A stretch of DNA of 64,000 bases from the NCBI GenBank assembly GCA_963665525.1, contig OY762280.1, positions 4,464,001 through 4,528,000 of the forward strand, in the 5' to 3' direction. Source of the stretch: UBA12077 sp963665525 (GTDB taxonomy: Bacteria > Bacteroidota > Bacteroidia > Bacteroidales > UBA12077). The translations under genes were made by a program, and so were the position numbers. The stretch's first letter is position 1; each line of letters starts with the position of its first letter. Shown in pieces: positions 25,950 through 42,508 of the stretch. The notes under the pieces are model-generated. The model searched no databases. It saw nothing but the letters and a program-made list of their open reading frames with translations, and was not told the origin of the DNA.

Positions 25950-26199
25950 TTGCATTTTAAAAAACCGTTTTTATATTTGCACTCCCGTTTGGGGATAAGT
26001 TCTAAAGGAAGATTGATAAGAAACGCTGAGAAAAAAACTTTGGATTTTTTTCAGAATAAATTTGGAAAATAAGAATTAAAGTTTTTATATTTGCAGCCGC
26101 TTTCAGAGGGGTGAGATAATCAGAAAAATTTATTGGAAGAAGGGCGAAAAAAAAAGTTATTTTTTTGTTGGAAAAAGCGAAATTTTTTATATCTTTGCA
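25950..26199 (+). promoter_or_regulatory. three tandem rRNA promoters, operon 1
   Basis: Three Bacteroidota-type promoters precede the 16S gene. P1 has TTGC at 25950 and TATATTTGC at 25972-25980. P2 has TTTG at 26061 and TATATTTGC at 26086-26094. P3 has TTG at 26166 and TATCTTTGC at 26190-26198. Spacings are 18-21 bases, matching the -33/-7 pattern. The series fits strong growth-rate-linked rRNA expression. Confidence 0.8.
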
Positions 26200-26257
26200 A
26201 TCCCAATTTGAGAGGGTGATTTGAGAGAAGATTTGGGAAAGAAGAAATAGAACATAA

Positions 26258-26330
26258 GTTCTTTGAATTATTGAGGTAAAAGCTTAAAGTAAGGAATACT
26301 TGAGAAATTATAACCAGGTAAACTTTTAAT
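26258..26330 (+). promoter_or_regulatory. rRNA leader with boxA-like GTTCTTTGA and 16S processing stem
   Basis: GTTCTTTGA at 26258-26266 recurs before the 23S gene at 28179, as boxA antitermination sites do. Bases from about 26271 (AGGTAAAAGC, then TAAGGAATAC, then AATTATAACCA) are complementary in order to 27911-27955 after the 16S gene (TGGTTATAATT, GTATTCCTTG, GCTTTTAT), forming the long stem cut by RNase III to release 16S RNA. Confidence 0.7.
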
Positions 26331-26365
26331 CTAGAGCGCAGACATTAAACGATTTCTTTTTAATA

Positions 26366-27896
<1,531 letters not shown>

Positions 27897-27988
27897 GGAG
27901 CTTTTAGATTACAAGTTGGTTATAATTTGTATTCCTTGCTTTTATCTCAATTAATTATTACCCGGGGCAAATAAATATCTTATGATAT

Positions 27989-28065
27989 AGTCCCGTAGCT
28001 CAGTTGGTTAGAGCGCTACACTGATAATGTAGAGGTCCGCAGTTCAAATCTGCGCGGGACTACCA
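27989..28065 (+). tRNA. tRNA-Ile(GAU)
   Basis: Complete cloverleaf: acceptor AGTCCCG / CGGGACT, D-arm GCTCAGTTGGTTAGAGC, anticodon arm CTACA-CTGATAA-TGTAG with GAT at 28023-28025, T-arm CGCAG-TTCAAAT-CTGCG. The CCA end is encoded. It sits in the 16S-23S spacer, the usual place. Confidence 0.97.
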
Positions 28066-28077
28066 TTATTTAGTTTC

Positions 28078-28151
28078 GGGGAATTAGCTCAGTTGGCTAG
28101 AGCGCCTGCCTTGCACGCAGGAGGTCAAGGGTTCGACTCCCTTATTCTCCA
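28078..28151 (+). tRNA. tRNA-Ala(UGC)
   Basis: Complete cloverleaf: acceptor GGGGAAT / ATTCTCC (one G-U pair), D-arm GCTCAGTTGGCTAGAGC, anticodon arm CCTGC-CTTGCAC-GCAGG with TGC at 28112-28114, T-arm AAGGG-TTCGACT-CCCTT. CCA is not encoded (A then CAA), so it must be added by the CCA-adding enzyme, unlike the neighbouring tRNA-Ile. Confidence 0.97.
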
Positions 28152-28178
28152 CAATTTAACTCACAATGAGTTAGAAAA

Positions 28179-28187
28179 GTTCTTTGA
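28179..28187 (+). promoter_or_regulatory. boxA-like site before 23S, operon 1
   Basis: GTTCTTTGA repeats the leader motif at 26258. Bases just after it (about 28200-28217, GAGAAAATTTAGAAAA) are complementary to TTTTCTAAATTTTC at about 31119-31132, the 23S processing stem. Confidence 0.6.
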
Positions 28188-28247
28188 CATGTTGTTATTA
28201 GAGAAAATTTAGAAAATAAATTATTATATGTACGAGCATATAATAGA

Positions 28248-31110
<2,863 letters not shown>

Positions 31111-31167
31111 CGCAAAGTTTTCTAAATTTTCTTTAACGACATGTTACATTAAGATATTTAAGATCTT

Positions 31168-31273
31168 AAGGTGGCTATTGCAACGGGGTTCCACCTCTTC
31201 CCATTTCGAACAGAGAAGTTAAGCCCGTTAGCGCCGATGGTACTGCATTTGTGGGAGAGTAGGTCGCCGCCGA
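31168..31273 (+). rRNA. rrf: 5S ribosomal RNA, operon 1
   Basis: About 106 nt. Contains the characteristic CCACCTCTTCCCATTTCGAA and GAACAGAGAAGTTAAGCCC blocks and ends GTAGGTCGCCGCC, which pairs with GGTGGC at the 5' end. Confidence 0.93.
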
Positions 31274-31281
31274 CTTTATTT

Positions 31282-31311
31282 AAGCCTCAATCTTTGGATT
31301 GGGGCTTTTTT
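31282..31311 (+). terminator. rRNA operon 1 terminator
   Basis: AAGCCTCAATC and GATTGGGGCTT form an 11-bp stem with one G-U pair and a 4-base loop, then a T-run. Confidence 0.9.
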
Positions 31312-31417
31312 ATTTTAAAAAAATAACTTTACTTACCTGTGATAATAATTTCTTAATTATTAATTCGTTTTTATATAACTTTTTAAATAACAAAAGTTTT
31401 TTTCTGAACTGATTTTA

Positions 31418-31425
31418 TATCTTTG
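31418..31425 (+). promoter_or_regulatory. -7 element of the porin gene (near-leaderless)
   Basis: TATCTTTG matches TAnnTTTG exactly and ends only 5 bases before the ATG at 31431. Transcription should start at or next to the start codon, giving a leaderless or near-leaderless mRNA. Confidence 0.6.
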
Positions 31426-31430
31426 CGTTC

Positions 31431-33590
31431 ATGAAATTTAAAGCAAGTATTTTATTGATCGTACTTTTAGGTGTTACGAATACGATATATGGCCAGATTG
31501 ATACTCTGGATAACCGGAAAATATATAATTGGAAGCTTAACTCATATGATCTGAAGCTTGAGTTAGTTGAAGTAGATACATCCTTAGTAGCTTTTCAAAA
31601 TTTTAATCCTATCTTAACAAAGAGTCTAACAAGTAATTATCTTGGTAATCTGGGAACTGCTGCACAATCAAAGATATATTACGATAGAAAATTATATAAT
31701 ACAGGATTTATTTTTAGTGAACCCTATGGCATATATCTTCATTTGCCTCAAGAGCAATTATATTATAATACAAAGAGACAGTTTACATTAATTAACTATA
31801 GTAACGCGGGACCCAAAGAGGAAAGTGAACAGGTTTTAGGAGTACTGCATACACAGAATGTAAATAAAGACTTTAATGTTGGTGTAGATTATGATATGAT
31901 ATCATCCGATGGGCGATATTTAAATCAAGAAGTTAAGCAAAATAAAGTTACATTATTCTCAAGTTACCAAAAGAAGGGATATCGTATACATACAAACCTT
32001 TATTTAAATAAAATTAAAGCACAGGAAAATGGAGGCATAGATAGTTTGCATTATTTAGGAGATGATGATTATAAAAATAGAAGAAATATTCCTGTAAGAT
32101 TAGAAGATGCAAGAAATGAAATTACAAATACCGGATTGTATTTAGCTCAGGAATACAGATTTGGAAAAACTGTTCATGAGGTAAATATAAAACCAAAAGA
32201 AAATATAAATAAGGCTCCAAATCAGAGTAAATTAGGAGGAGGACCAAGAGCGCTAAAAGGTAAATCAATAAAAGGAGAATTAGAATCCAGGGATACTGCT
32301 GAAAACGATTTAAAACAAGATAGTTTAGTTAATGTAGTTGATTCAGTTAAAGTAAATGATTTAACATATAGTGATAGTTTATCTATCAAAAATGATAGTG
32401 TGCCTCAAAATATGACTTATGATACAACTGAAGTTTTTAGAATGAGTGGATTTAGTTTTTCTCACGAGTTATCCTATAATAATAATAATAGAAAGTACAT
32501 TGATGATGATATAAGTGAATCATTTTATGAGAACCGAGATGTTTTCATTGATTCTACAAAAACTCATGATGAAGTGAGGCAGAAACAATTTGCAAATAAG
32601 CTATCATTAAATTATAAGTACTCCGATAAATTTAGTATAAGAATGTCATTATATAATGAACAAATGAAATATGAATATAATATAAGTTCGGATACTTCAA
32701 TAAGTGCTACATCTGATACAACAATTAAAAACAATATACAGAAAAGTTATAGTAATAATAATGCTTCGTTTTATATGAGGGCTTTATTGTTTAATCAAAT
32801 ATATTTTAGTGGATATGGAGAATATTATATCTCTGGATATAAAAAGGAAAATTCAAAATTGGATTTAAAGTTTGCGTATATATTTAGAAAAAATACAGAA
32901 CTTAGTTTTGAGGGTGAGTATACCAATCATAAACCTGACTATTTTTATAAGAATTTTTCTTCCAATCATTTTAACTGGCAAAATGATTATTTAAGAAATA
33001 TTGAAGAATGGAATGTTGGTTTTGCTATTCGAAATAATAAATATAAGTTCTATACAAAAGCACAATATGGACAAATATCAAATCATCTGTATTTAGACAG
33101 TACAGCATATGTAAATCAATATAGAGATCAAATCAATATTCTTTCAGCAGAGCTTTCTAAAACATTTAAACTGGGGCCTATAAATTCGGTTACTCGGTTT
33201 GTTTACCAAAAAGCTACTGAGGATAGTATATTAGCTTTGCCAGAATATAATTTATATCAATCATTATATTTTGAGCGATTAACTACATTTAAATCTACAG
33301 GAGGAGAATTGTTGTGGCAGGTAGGAGTTGACTATCGATATGCTAGCAGTTATATTGCTGATGGATATATGCCTACAACAGGAATGTTTTATCGACAGTT
33401 TGATCATACACAGGAAGATTATCATTGTTTTGATGTATTTATTAATATAAGAATAAAACGTGCTCGTTTCTATTTAAAATACCAATATTTAAATAGTATG
33501 ATTAATGAAAAATACTATTTTACCGGACCATTTTATCCATCTCCAGAGCCATTAATCAAGTTTGGATTGGCTTGGACATTTTATGACTAA
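31431..33590 (+). CDS. putative porin (Porin_10-like outer-membrane protein)
   Basis: A 719-residue outer-membrane protein with a signal peptide (FKASILLIVLLGVTNTIYGQ). The mature N-terminus (LDNRKIYNWKLNSYDLKLEL, then DTSLVAFQNFNPI and LGNLGTAAQS) matches the start of the Bacteroidota putative porin family (PF14121). Long amphipathic, aromatic-rich strands run to the end, which closes FGLAWTFYD. A charged Ser/Asp-rich region (about 265-330) interrupts the barrel and is probably a surface loop or linker. It is the only gene between two rRNA operons. No terminator is visible before the promoters of operon 2, so its transcript may read into the rRNA leader. Confidence 0.82.
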   Translation: MKFKASILLIVLLGVTNTIYGQIDTLDNRKIYNWKLNSYDLKLELVEVDTSLVAFQNFNPILTKSLTSNYLGNLGTAAQSKIYYDRKLYNTGFIFSEPYGIYLHLPQEQLYYNTKRQFTLINYSNAGPKEESEQVLGVLHTQNVNKDFNVGVDYDMISSDGRYLNQEVKQNKVTLFSSYQKKGYRIHTNLYLNKIKAQENGGIDSLHYLGDDDYKNRRNIPVRLEDARNEITNTGLYLAQEYRFGKTVHEVNIKPKENINKAPNQSKLGGGPRALKGKSIKGELESRDTAENDLKQDSLVNVVDSVKVNDLTYSDSLSIKNDSVPQNMTYDTTEVFRMSGFSFSHELSYNNNNRKYIDDDISESFYENRDVFIDSTKTHDEVRQKQFANKLSLNYKYSDKFSIRMSLYNEQMKYEYNISSDTSISATSDTTIKNNIQKSYSNNNASFYMRALLFNQIYFSGYGEYYISGYKKENSKLDLKFAYIFRKNTELSFEGEYTNHKPDYFYKNFSSNHFNWQNDYLRNIEEWNVGFAIRNNKYKFYTKAQYGQISNHLYLDSTAYVNQYRDQINILSAELSKTFKLGPINSVTRFVYQKATEDSILALPEYNLYQSLYFERLTTFKSTGGELLWQVGVDYRYASSYIADGYMPTTGMFYRQFDHTQEDYHCFDVFINIRIKRARFYLKYQYLNSMINEKYYFTGPFYPSPEPLIKFGLAWTFYD

Positions 33591-33651
33591 AAAATATTGC
33601 ATTGATTAATAAGTGATTAAGAAATATTTTAAATTTTCTTAACGAAAAGCA

Positions 33652-33900
33652 TTGCATTTTAAAAATCTGTTTTTATATTTGCACTCCCGTTTGGGGATAA
33701 GTTCTAAAGGAAGATTGATAAGAAACGCTGAGAAAAAAACTTTGGATTTTTTTCAGAATAAATTTGGAAAATAAGAATTAAAGTTTTTATATTTGCAGCC
33801 GCTTTCAGAGGGGTGAGATAATCAGAAAAATTTATTGGAAGAAGGGCGAAAAAAAAGTTATTTTTTTGTTGGAAAAAGCGAAATTTTTTATATCTTTGCA
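33652..33900 (+). promoter_or_regulatory. three tandem rRNA promoters, operon 2
   Basis: Same three-promoter array as operon 1: -7 elements TATATTTGC at 33674-33682, TATATTTGC at 33788-33796, and TATCTTTGC at 33891-33899. Bases upstream of P1 differ from operon 1, marking the edge of the repeat. The boxA-like GTTCTTTGA follows at 33959-33967. Confidence 0.8.
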
Positions 33901-34066
33901 ATCCCAATTTGAGAGGGTGATTTGAGAGAAGATTTGGGAAAGAAGAAATAGAACATAAGTTCTTTGAATTATTGAGGTAAAAGCTTAAAGTAAGGAATAC
34001 TTGAGAAATTATAACCAGGTAAACTTTTAATCTAGAGCGCAGACATTAAACGATTTCTTTTTAATA

Positions 34067-35597
<1,531 letters not shown>

Positions 35598-35662
35598 GGA
35601 GCTTTTAGATTACAAGTTGGTTATAATTTGTATTCCTTGCTTTTATCTCAATTAATTTAAAT

Positions 35663-35713
35663 GATGATGCTATGGTAGGATAATCATCATCGGTTCGACT
35701 CCGATATTCATCA
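35663..35713 (+). pseudogene. tRNA-derived remnant in the 16S-23S spacer of operon 2
   Basis: This replaces the tRNA-Ile/tRNA-Ala pair of operon 1. The 3' part is an intact tRNA end: T-arm ATCGG-TTCGACT-CCGAT (35689-35705), acceptor strand ATTCATC and discriminator A at 35713, joined to the same downstream sequence as tRNA-Ala. The 5' part, GATGATG then CTATGGTAGG, can pair five bases with that acceptor strand and looks like a D-loop fragment; no anticodon arm is present. T-stem bases differ from tRNA-Ala on both sides with pairing kept, so it derives from another tRNA or has drifted under selection. It should not be charged as a normal tRNA. Confidence 0.6.
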
Positions 35714-35740
35714 CAATTTAACTCACAATGAGTTAGAAAA

Positions 35741-35749
35741 GTTCTTTGA
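35741..35749 (+). promoter_or_regulatory. boxA-like site before 23S, operon 2
   Basis: GTTCTTTGA, identical in sequence and position to the operon 1 site at 28179. Confidence 0.6.
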
Positions 35750-35809
35750 CATGTTGTTATTAGAGAAAATTTAGAAAATAAATTATTATATGTACGAGCA
35801 TATAATAGA

Positions 35810-38672
<2,863 letters not shown>

Positions 38673-38729
38673 CGCAAAGTTTTCTAAATTTTCTTTAACG
38701 ACATGTTACATTAAGATATTTAAGATCTT

Positions 38730-38835
38730 AAGGTGGCTATTGCAACGGGGTTCCACCTCTTCCCATTTCGAACAGAGAAGTTAAGCCCGTTAGCGCCGAT
38801 GGTACTGCATTTGTGGGAGAGTAGGTCGCCGCCGA
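38730..38835 (+). rRNA. rrf: 5S ribosomal RNA, operon 2
   Basis: Same sequence as the operon 1 5S gene, displaced by 7562 bases. Confidence 0.93.
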
Positions 38836-38843
38836 CTTTATTT

Positions 38844-38873
38844 AAGCCTCAATCTTTGGATTGGGGCTTTTTT
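38844..38873 (+). terminator. rRNA operon 2 terminator
   Basis: Same stem-loop and T-run as after operon 1. The sequences of the two copies diverge a few bases later, marking the end of the repeat. Confidence 0.9.
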
Positions 38874-38931
38874 ATCATTATAAAAATATTGACAAAACAC
38901 AAATATTTTTAAAACTCAAACTACTACATGA

Positions 38932-38976
38932 AATTTTTGTTATCATATTACTTATAAAACTTTTGTAACAAAAATT
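38932..38976. repeat. spaced inverted repeat upstream of the MltF-like gene
   Basis: AATTTTTGTTA (38932-38942) is the exact reverse complement of TAACAAAAATT (38966-38976), 23 bases apart, centred about 64 bases before the start codon. It could be a repressor or activator site; AT-richness tempers this. Confidence 0.4.
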
Positions 38977-39017
38977 ATTACTACGCGTAAATTATTTGCA
39001 AACCAAAACATATTATT

Positions 39018-40451
39018 TTGAAAGGATTTATTAAAATTCTGAAATTTCCTATTATTTTATTATTATTGATTATAAGCCTTAATACCTGTAAAGAGGGTGA
39101 AAAGGAGTCTTTTGTTAATCTAAATTCAATAGAAAAGATTAAAAAAAGAGGGAAATTGATAGCTGTAATGGATTATAATTCGACGAATTATTTTATTTAC
39201 AGAGGTGAACCTATGGGATATCAATATGAGATGTTGCAACTTCTTGCTAAACAATTAGGAGTAAAGTTAGAGGTTAAGGTTGAAAATGACATTGACAAGA
39301 ATTTCGAGATGTTACAAAATGGTGAATGTGACATTATTGGAATTAATTTAACCATAACAAAAGAAAGATCTAAAGTTATAGACTTTACTTACCCACACAG
39401 CCAGACTCATCAGGTTTTAGTGCAAAGAAAGCCTGAAAATTGGAGAAAGTTATCACAAGAGGAGATTGATGCTGTTATGTTAAGAAATCAATTAGACTTG
39501 GCAGGTAAAGTTGTCTTTGTACAGAAGGGTTCATCATACGAGCAAAGGATGAAAAATTTATCTGATGAGATTGGAGATAGTATAAAGCTGATTGAAAATG
39601 CAGATAAAGAAGTAGAAGAATTAATTGAACTCGTTGCAAATGGAGAAATTGATTATACTGTTGCTGATGAAAATGTAGCTTTAGTAAATCAAATATACTA
39701 TCCTAATTTAGATATTAAGACTGCTGTAAGTTTTCCACAGAATATGGCGTGGGGACTTAAAAGAGGTGATCAAAAATTAAAAAATGAAATTGACTCATGG
39801 CTTAAAGAATTTAAAGGATCAACACAATATGTTTTAATCTATAATAAGTATTTTAAGAATCCACGATCAGTTAAAATGGTTGGAAGTGATTATTATGCTA
39901 TAAATAGTGGTAAAGTTTCGATGTTTGATGAATATATTAAAAAGTATAGCGAAGCAATTGACTGGGATTGGCGATTATTAGCATCATTAATATATCAGGA
40001 ATCAAGATTTAAACCTAATGTAAAATCCTGGGCTGGTGCATATGGATTAATGCAATTAATGCCTACTACTGCAAAAAGATTTGGAGTAAGTAAGAGTTCA
40101 TCACCGGAGAAACAAATAAAAGCAGGTGTTGACTTTATTCAGTGGCTGGATAAACGATTTGAGAAAAGGGGCATAACCGATGAACAAGAAAAACTAAAAT
40201 TTATACTAGCGTCGTATAATGTTGGATTAGGTCATATACTCGATGCACGACGATTAGCTGAAAAAGAAGGAAAAGATCCGGACATTTGGGAAAATAATGT
40301 TGACCAATATATTCTTAAAAAATCAAATCCAAAATATTATAAAGATCCAGTGGTTAAATATGGTTACTGTAGAGGATCTGAAACATATAATTATGTATAC
40401 CAGATTTTAGACAGATACGAGCATTATAAGAACATCATACCTGAAACTTAG
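39018..40451 (+). CDS. MltF-like lytic transglycosylase with solute-binding domain
   Basis: A 477-residue lipoprotein with two domains, the MltF layout. After a lipobox (SLNTC) comes a periplasmic amino-acid-binding-protein-like domain (about 35-270) with LIAVMDYNSTNYFIYRGEPM, GECDIIGINLTITKERSKVI and FTYPHSQTHQVLVQ. The C-terminal lysozyme-like domain (about 295-470) has LASLIYQESRFKPNVKSW with catalytic Glu, then GAYGLMQLMPTTAKRFG and ILASYNVGLGHI. It cleaves peptidoglycan glycan strands, and the first domain may sense muropeptides. The start is TTG, the only usable codon before the lipobox. The 3' end overlaps the convergent Nudix gene by 17 bp. Confidence 0.9.
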   Translation: MKGFIKILKFPIILLLLIISLNTCKEGEKESFVNLNSIEKIKKRGKLIAVMDYNSTNYFIYRGEPMGYQYEMLQLLAKQLGVKLEVKVENDIDKNFEMLQNGECDIIGINLTITKERSKVIDFTYPHSQTHQVLVQRKPENWRKLSQEEIDAVMLRNQLDLAGKVVFVQKGSSYEQRMKNLSDEIGDSIKLIENADKEVEELIELVANGEIDYTVADENVALVNQIYYPNLDIKTAVSFPQNMAWGLKRGDQKLKNEIDSWLKEFKGSTQYVLIYNKYFKNPRSVKMVGSDYYAINSGKVSMFDEYIKKYSEAIDWDWRLLASLIYQESRFKPNVKSWAGAYGLMQLMPTTAKRFGVSKSSSPEKQIKAGVDFIQWLDKRFEKRGITDEQEKLKFILASYNVGLGHILDARRLAEKEGKDPDIWENNVDQYILKKSNPKYYKDPVVKYGYCRGSETYNYVYQILDRYEHYKNIIPET

Positions 40452-41067
40452 ATTTATTTTTTCTAACAATTTCAAGAAATTCTGAAAGGATCATAGCTGT
40501 TGCACCCCAAATAGTGATATTGTTTGGATTATAGATTGGAGCTAAAAAAGAAATATCTCCATAATTAAACTCTTTGGTTGTACAATTTTTAGGATCTAAA
40601 AGCTCAGATAGTTTTATTTCCAACACCTCTTTTACTTCAGTTGGATCTGGTTTAAATACTGGTGTAAAGTCATATCGCCCAATTATTGGGAAAACCAGGA
40701 AATTACTTACAGGAATATGTAATTGTGTTAACTGACCAAAAACATTAACTTTCTGTGGATTAATTCCTATTTCTTCGTGACTTTCTCGAAGAGCAGTTTC
40801 AATGATATCTTTATCTTCTTTTTCGGCTTTTCCTCCCGGAAATGAAATTTGGCCGCTATGAGGTCCATTGTATTCGGTTCGACGAATAAAGGCAACATAT
40901 AATTCCCGATTTTTTGGATAAAGAAGAATTAAGACTCCTGCTTTGCGACTTTTTGTATTTGGTTTAAAAAAATCGCGTATGCCAGGAGCCATTTTTACAT
41001 GCGCTTTTTCGCCTGGTAAATCTTTCTTTAATTCATCTTTTAGATTTTCAAAAAAATCAGTAAACAT
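40435..41067 (-). CDS. Nudix hydrolase, CoA pyrophosphatase-like (NudL/YeaB)
   Basis: A 210-residue Nudix enzyme. The Nudix box lies in GGKAEKEDKDIIETALRESH followed by EEIGI (about 95-120), matching GX5EX7REUXEEXGU. Around it, KAGVLILLYP, ISFPGGKAE and LTQLHIPVSNFLVFPIIG fit the UPF0035/CoA-pyrophosphatase subgroup, which trims CoA to 4'-phosphopantetheine and adenosine 3',5'-bisphosphate. ATG at 41067, 4 bp after the gatD stop, is chosen over a start inside gatD. It is the last gene of the gatE-gatD transcript. Confidence 0.88.
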   Translation of the reverse strand: MFTDFFENLKDELKKDLPGEKAHVKMAPGIRDFFKPNTKSRKAGVLILLYPKNRELYVAFIRRTEYNGPHSGQISFPGGKAEKEDKDIIETALRESHEEIGINPQKVNVFGQLTQLHIPVSNFLVFPIIGRYDFTPVFKPDPTEVKEVLEIKLSELLDPKNCTTKEFNYGDISFLAPIYNPNNITIWGATAMILSEFLEIVRKNKSKFQV

Positions 41068-41071
41068 ATAT

Positions 41072-42457
41072 TTATTTTCTGAACTTTTTAATAAAGCTTT
41101 CAACTTCAGGAACACCACCCTGATAGATTAAATATCCATTATATGGTTCCCTGATTGTTATTTCGTCGTTAATTGGAGTTAGCATTATTTTTCTTACTTC
41201 TTCAGGATCTTCGGTTTGTCCTAGTGCCCATCCAAGTTTTATAAATGCTACTTCAGGTAACATGTTACCGGCTGGAATTATTCCTTTAGCCATCATATCT
41301 CTTCCAGTATCGTAAACAAACATGTGAACATAACCCCAAAGTGTTTGTAATGTCATATACATGACAACTCCTTTTTTGTTCGCTCTTTCGATAGCAGGAT
41401 AAAGCTCTTTATTTACGTGTCCTAAACCTGTTCCAACAATTACAATCCCTTTATATCCATTATCTACTAATGCATCAATAGTATCGGGTTTCATTCCAGG
41501 ATAGTAATATAACATGGTAACCTTATCAGAGAAATAAGGTAGGATATCTACATTTCTGTCGCTTCTTCTACGTTTATAATCCTGTTTAATAGGAGTAATC
41601 TTATCTCTATCAACAGCTGCTAAAGGTGTATCTCCAATCGTTCTAAATGTTGATCGATAAGATGAGTGCATTTTTCGTACTCTGGTACCTTTATGTAATA
41701 GACCATATTCATCGGATGTTGGACCAAACATACAAACCATTACTTCAGCAATATCAGAATGTCCTGCAGTTTTCATTGCATGCATTAAATTTAAAGCTGC
41801 ATCGGAGCTAGGACGGTCAGAAGAACGTTGTGAACCAACTAAAACAATCGGTACAGGCGAATTTTGTACCATAAATGTTAAGGCAGCACCCGTGTGATGC
41901 AAAGTGTCTGTTCCATGTCCAATAACTATTCCATCAATACCGTTTTTAATTTCTTTCCCAATAGCCTTTGCAAGTGCTACATATTGCTTGGGGCCCATAT
42001 TCTCACTAAAAACAGCAAAAACTTTTTCTGTTGTTAGATTACAAATATCTGCTAGCTCAGGAACTGCTCCATATAATTCTCCCGGTGAAAAAGCAGGTAT
42101 TACTGCTCCGGTTCGATAGTCTAACCTAGAGGCTATTGTTCCTCCTGTACCAAATAACTTAACATTTGGCAATCCTTCGGTAGTTGGAAATTCTTTTTCA
42201 GGAATTTTATAATTTGCTTTTTTATATCCTGTTTCCTTCATTTCCTTTATGGTGCCAATATCAATACCGATATTATAACCTGTAACAATTTTTAAAACAA
42301 TATGTATATCATCGTCGTTTTCAGCACGTGGAAGAACTGTTCCTTCGAAGTTTCCTCGTGTTGTTTGGATGGTTGCTTGTCCCCAAACTCTAACATTATA
42401 TTTTTTTAATACTTCTAATGCTTTGCCTTTATATCCTTGAAAAATATCTTCGCTCAT
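41072..42457 (-). CDS. gatD: archaeal-type Glu-tRNA(Gln) amidotransferase, glutaminase subunit GatD
   Basis: GatD is the asparaginase-like subunit that releases ammonia from glutamine or asparagine and channels it to GatE. The 461-residue protein has an N-terminal small beta-barrel (about 20-75, NVRVWGQATIQTTRGNFEGT and DIHIVLKIVTGYNIGI) absent from plain asparaginases. This is followed by a type I asparaginase fold: LFGTGGTIAS with Thr104, GHGTDTLHHTG with Thr183 and Asp184, VGSQRSSDRPSSDAA, and Lys262 in RKMHSS. These are the four catalytic positions of the family. The C-terminal region PEVAFIKLGWALG is also asparaginase-like. It lies 51 bp after gatE, the partner it needs. The archaeal gene pair is the natural comparison, though gatD usually precedes gatE there. 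Confidence 0.93.
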   Translation of the reverse strand: MSEDIFQGYKGKALEVLKKYNVRVWGQATIQTTRGNFEGTVLPRAENDDDIHIVLKIVTGYNIGIDIGTIKEMKETGYKKANYKIPEKEFPTTEGLPNVKLFGTGGTIASRLDYRTGAVIPAFSPGELYGAVPELADICNLTTEKVFAVFSENMGPKQYVALAKAIGKEIKNGIDGIVIGHGTDTLHHTGAALTFMVQNSPVPIVLVGSQRSSDRPSSDAALNLMHAMKTAGHSDIAEVMVCMFGPTSDEYGLLHKGTRVRKMHSSYRSTFRTIGDTPLAAVDRDKITPIKQDYKRRRSDRNVDILPYFSDKVTMLYYYPGMKPDTIDALVDNGYKGIVIVGTGLGHVNKELYPAIERANKKGVVMYMTLQTLWGYVHMFVYDTGRDMMAKGIIPAGNMLPEVAFIKLGWALGQTEDPEEVRKIMLTPINDEITIREPYNGYLIYQGGVPEVESFIKKFRK

Positions 42458-42475
42458 TATTTTTGGATTTGAATG

Positions 42476-42495
42476 CCTGCCTGACGGCAGACAGG
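42476..42495. repeat. GC-rich imperfect palindrome between gatE and gatD
   Basis: CCTGCCTGACGGCAGACAGG is an imperfect palindrome (16 of 20 positions symmetric) of high G+C in otherwise AT-rich DNA. The same CTGCC/GGCAG theme is a known kind of short dispersed repeat in Bacteroidota; no second copy was noticed in this window. Confidence 0.5.
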
Positions 42496-42508
42496 TTATT
42501 AAATGAAA

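Noticed and set aside
33704..33907. A 67-codon minus-strand frame in the rRNA leader of operon 2
   Set aside because: It overlaps the rRNA promoters P2 and P3 and is a product of AT-rich leader sequence; the single-A length difference breaks it in operon 1.
41072..42457. GatD as a plain cytosolic L-asparaginase
   Set aside because: The extra N-terminal barrel and the adjacent GatE with its GAD insertion fit GatD; a type I asparaginase would start near residue 95.
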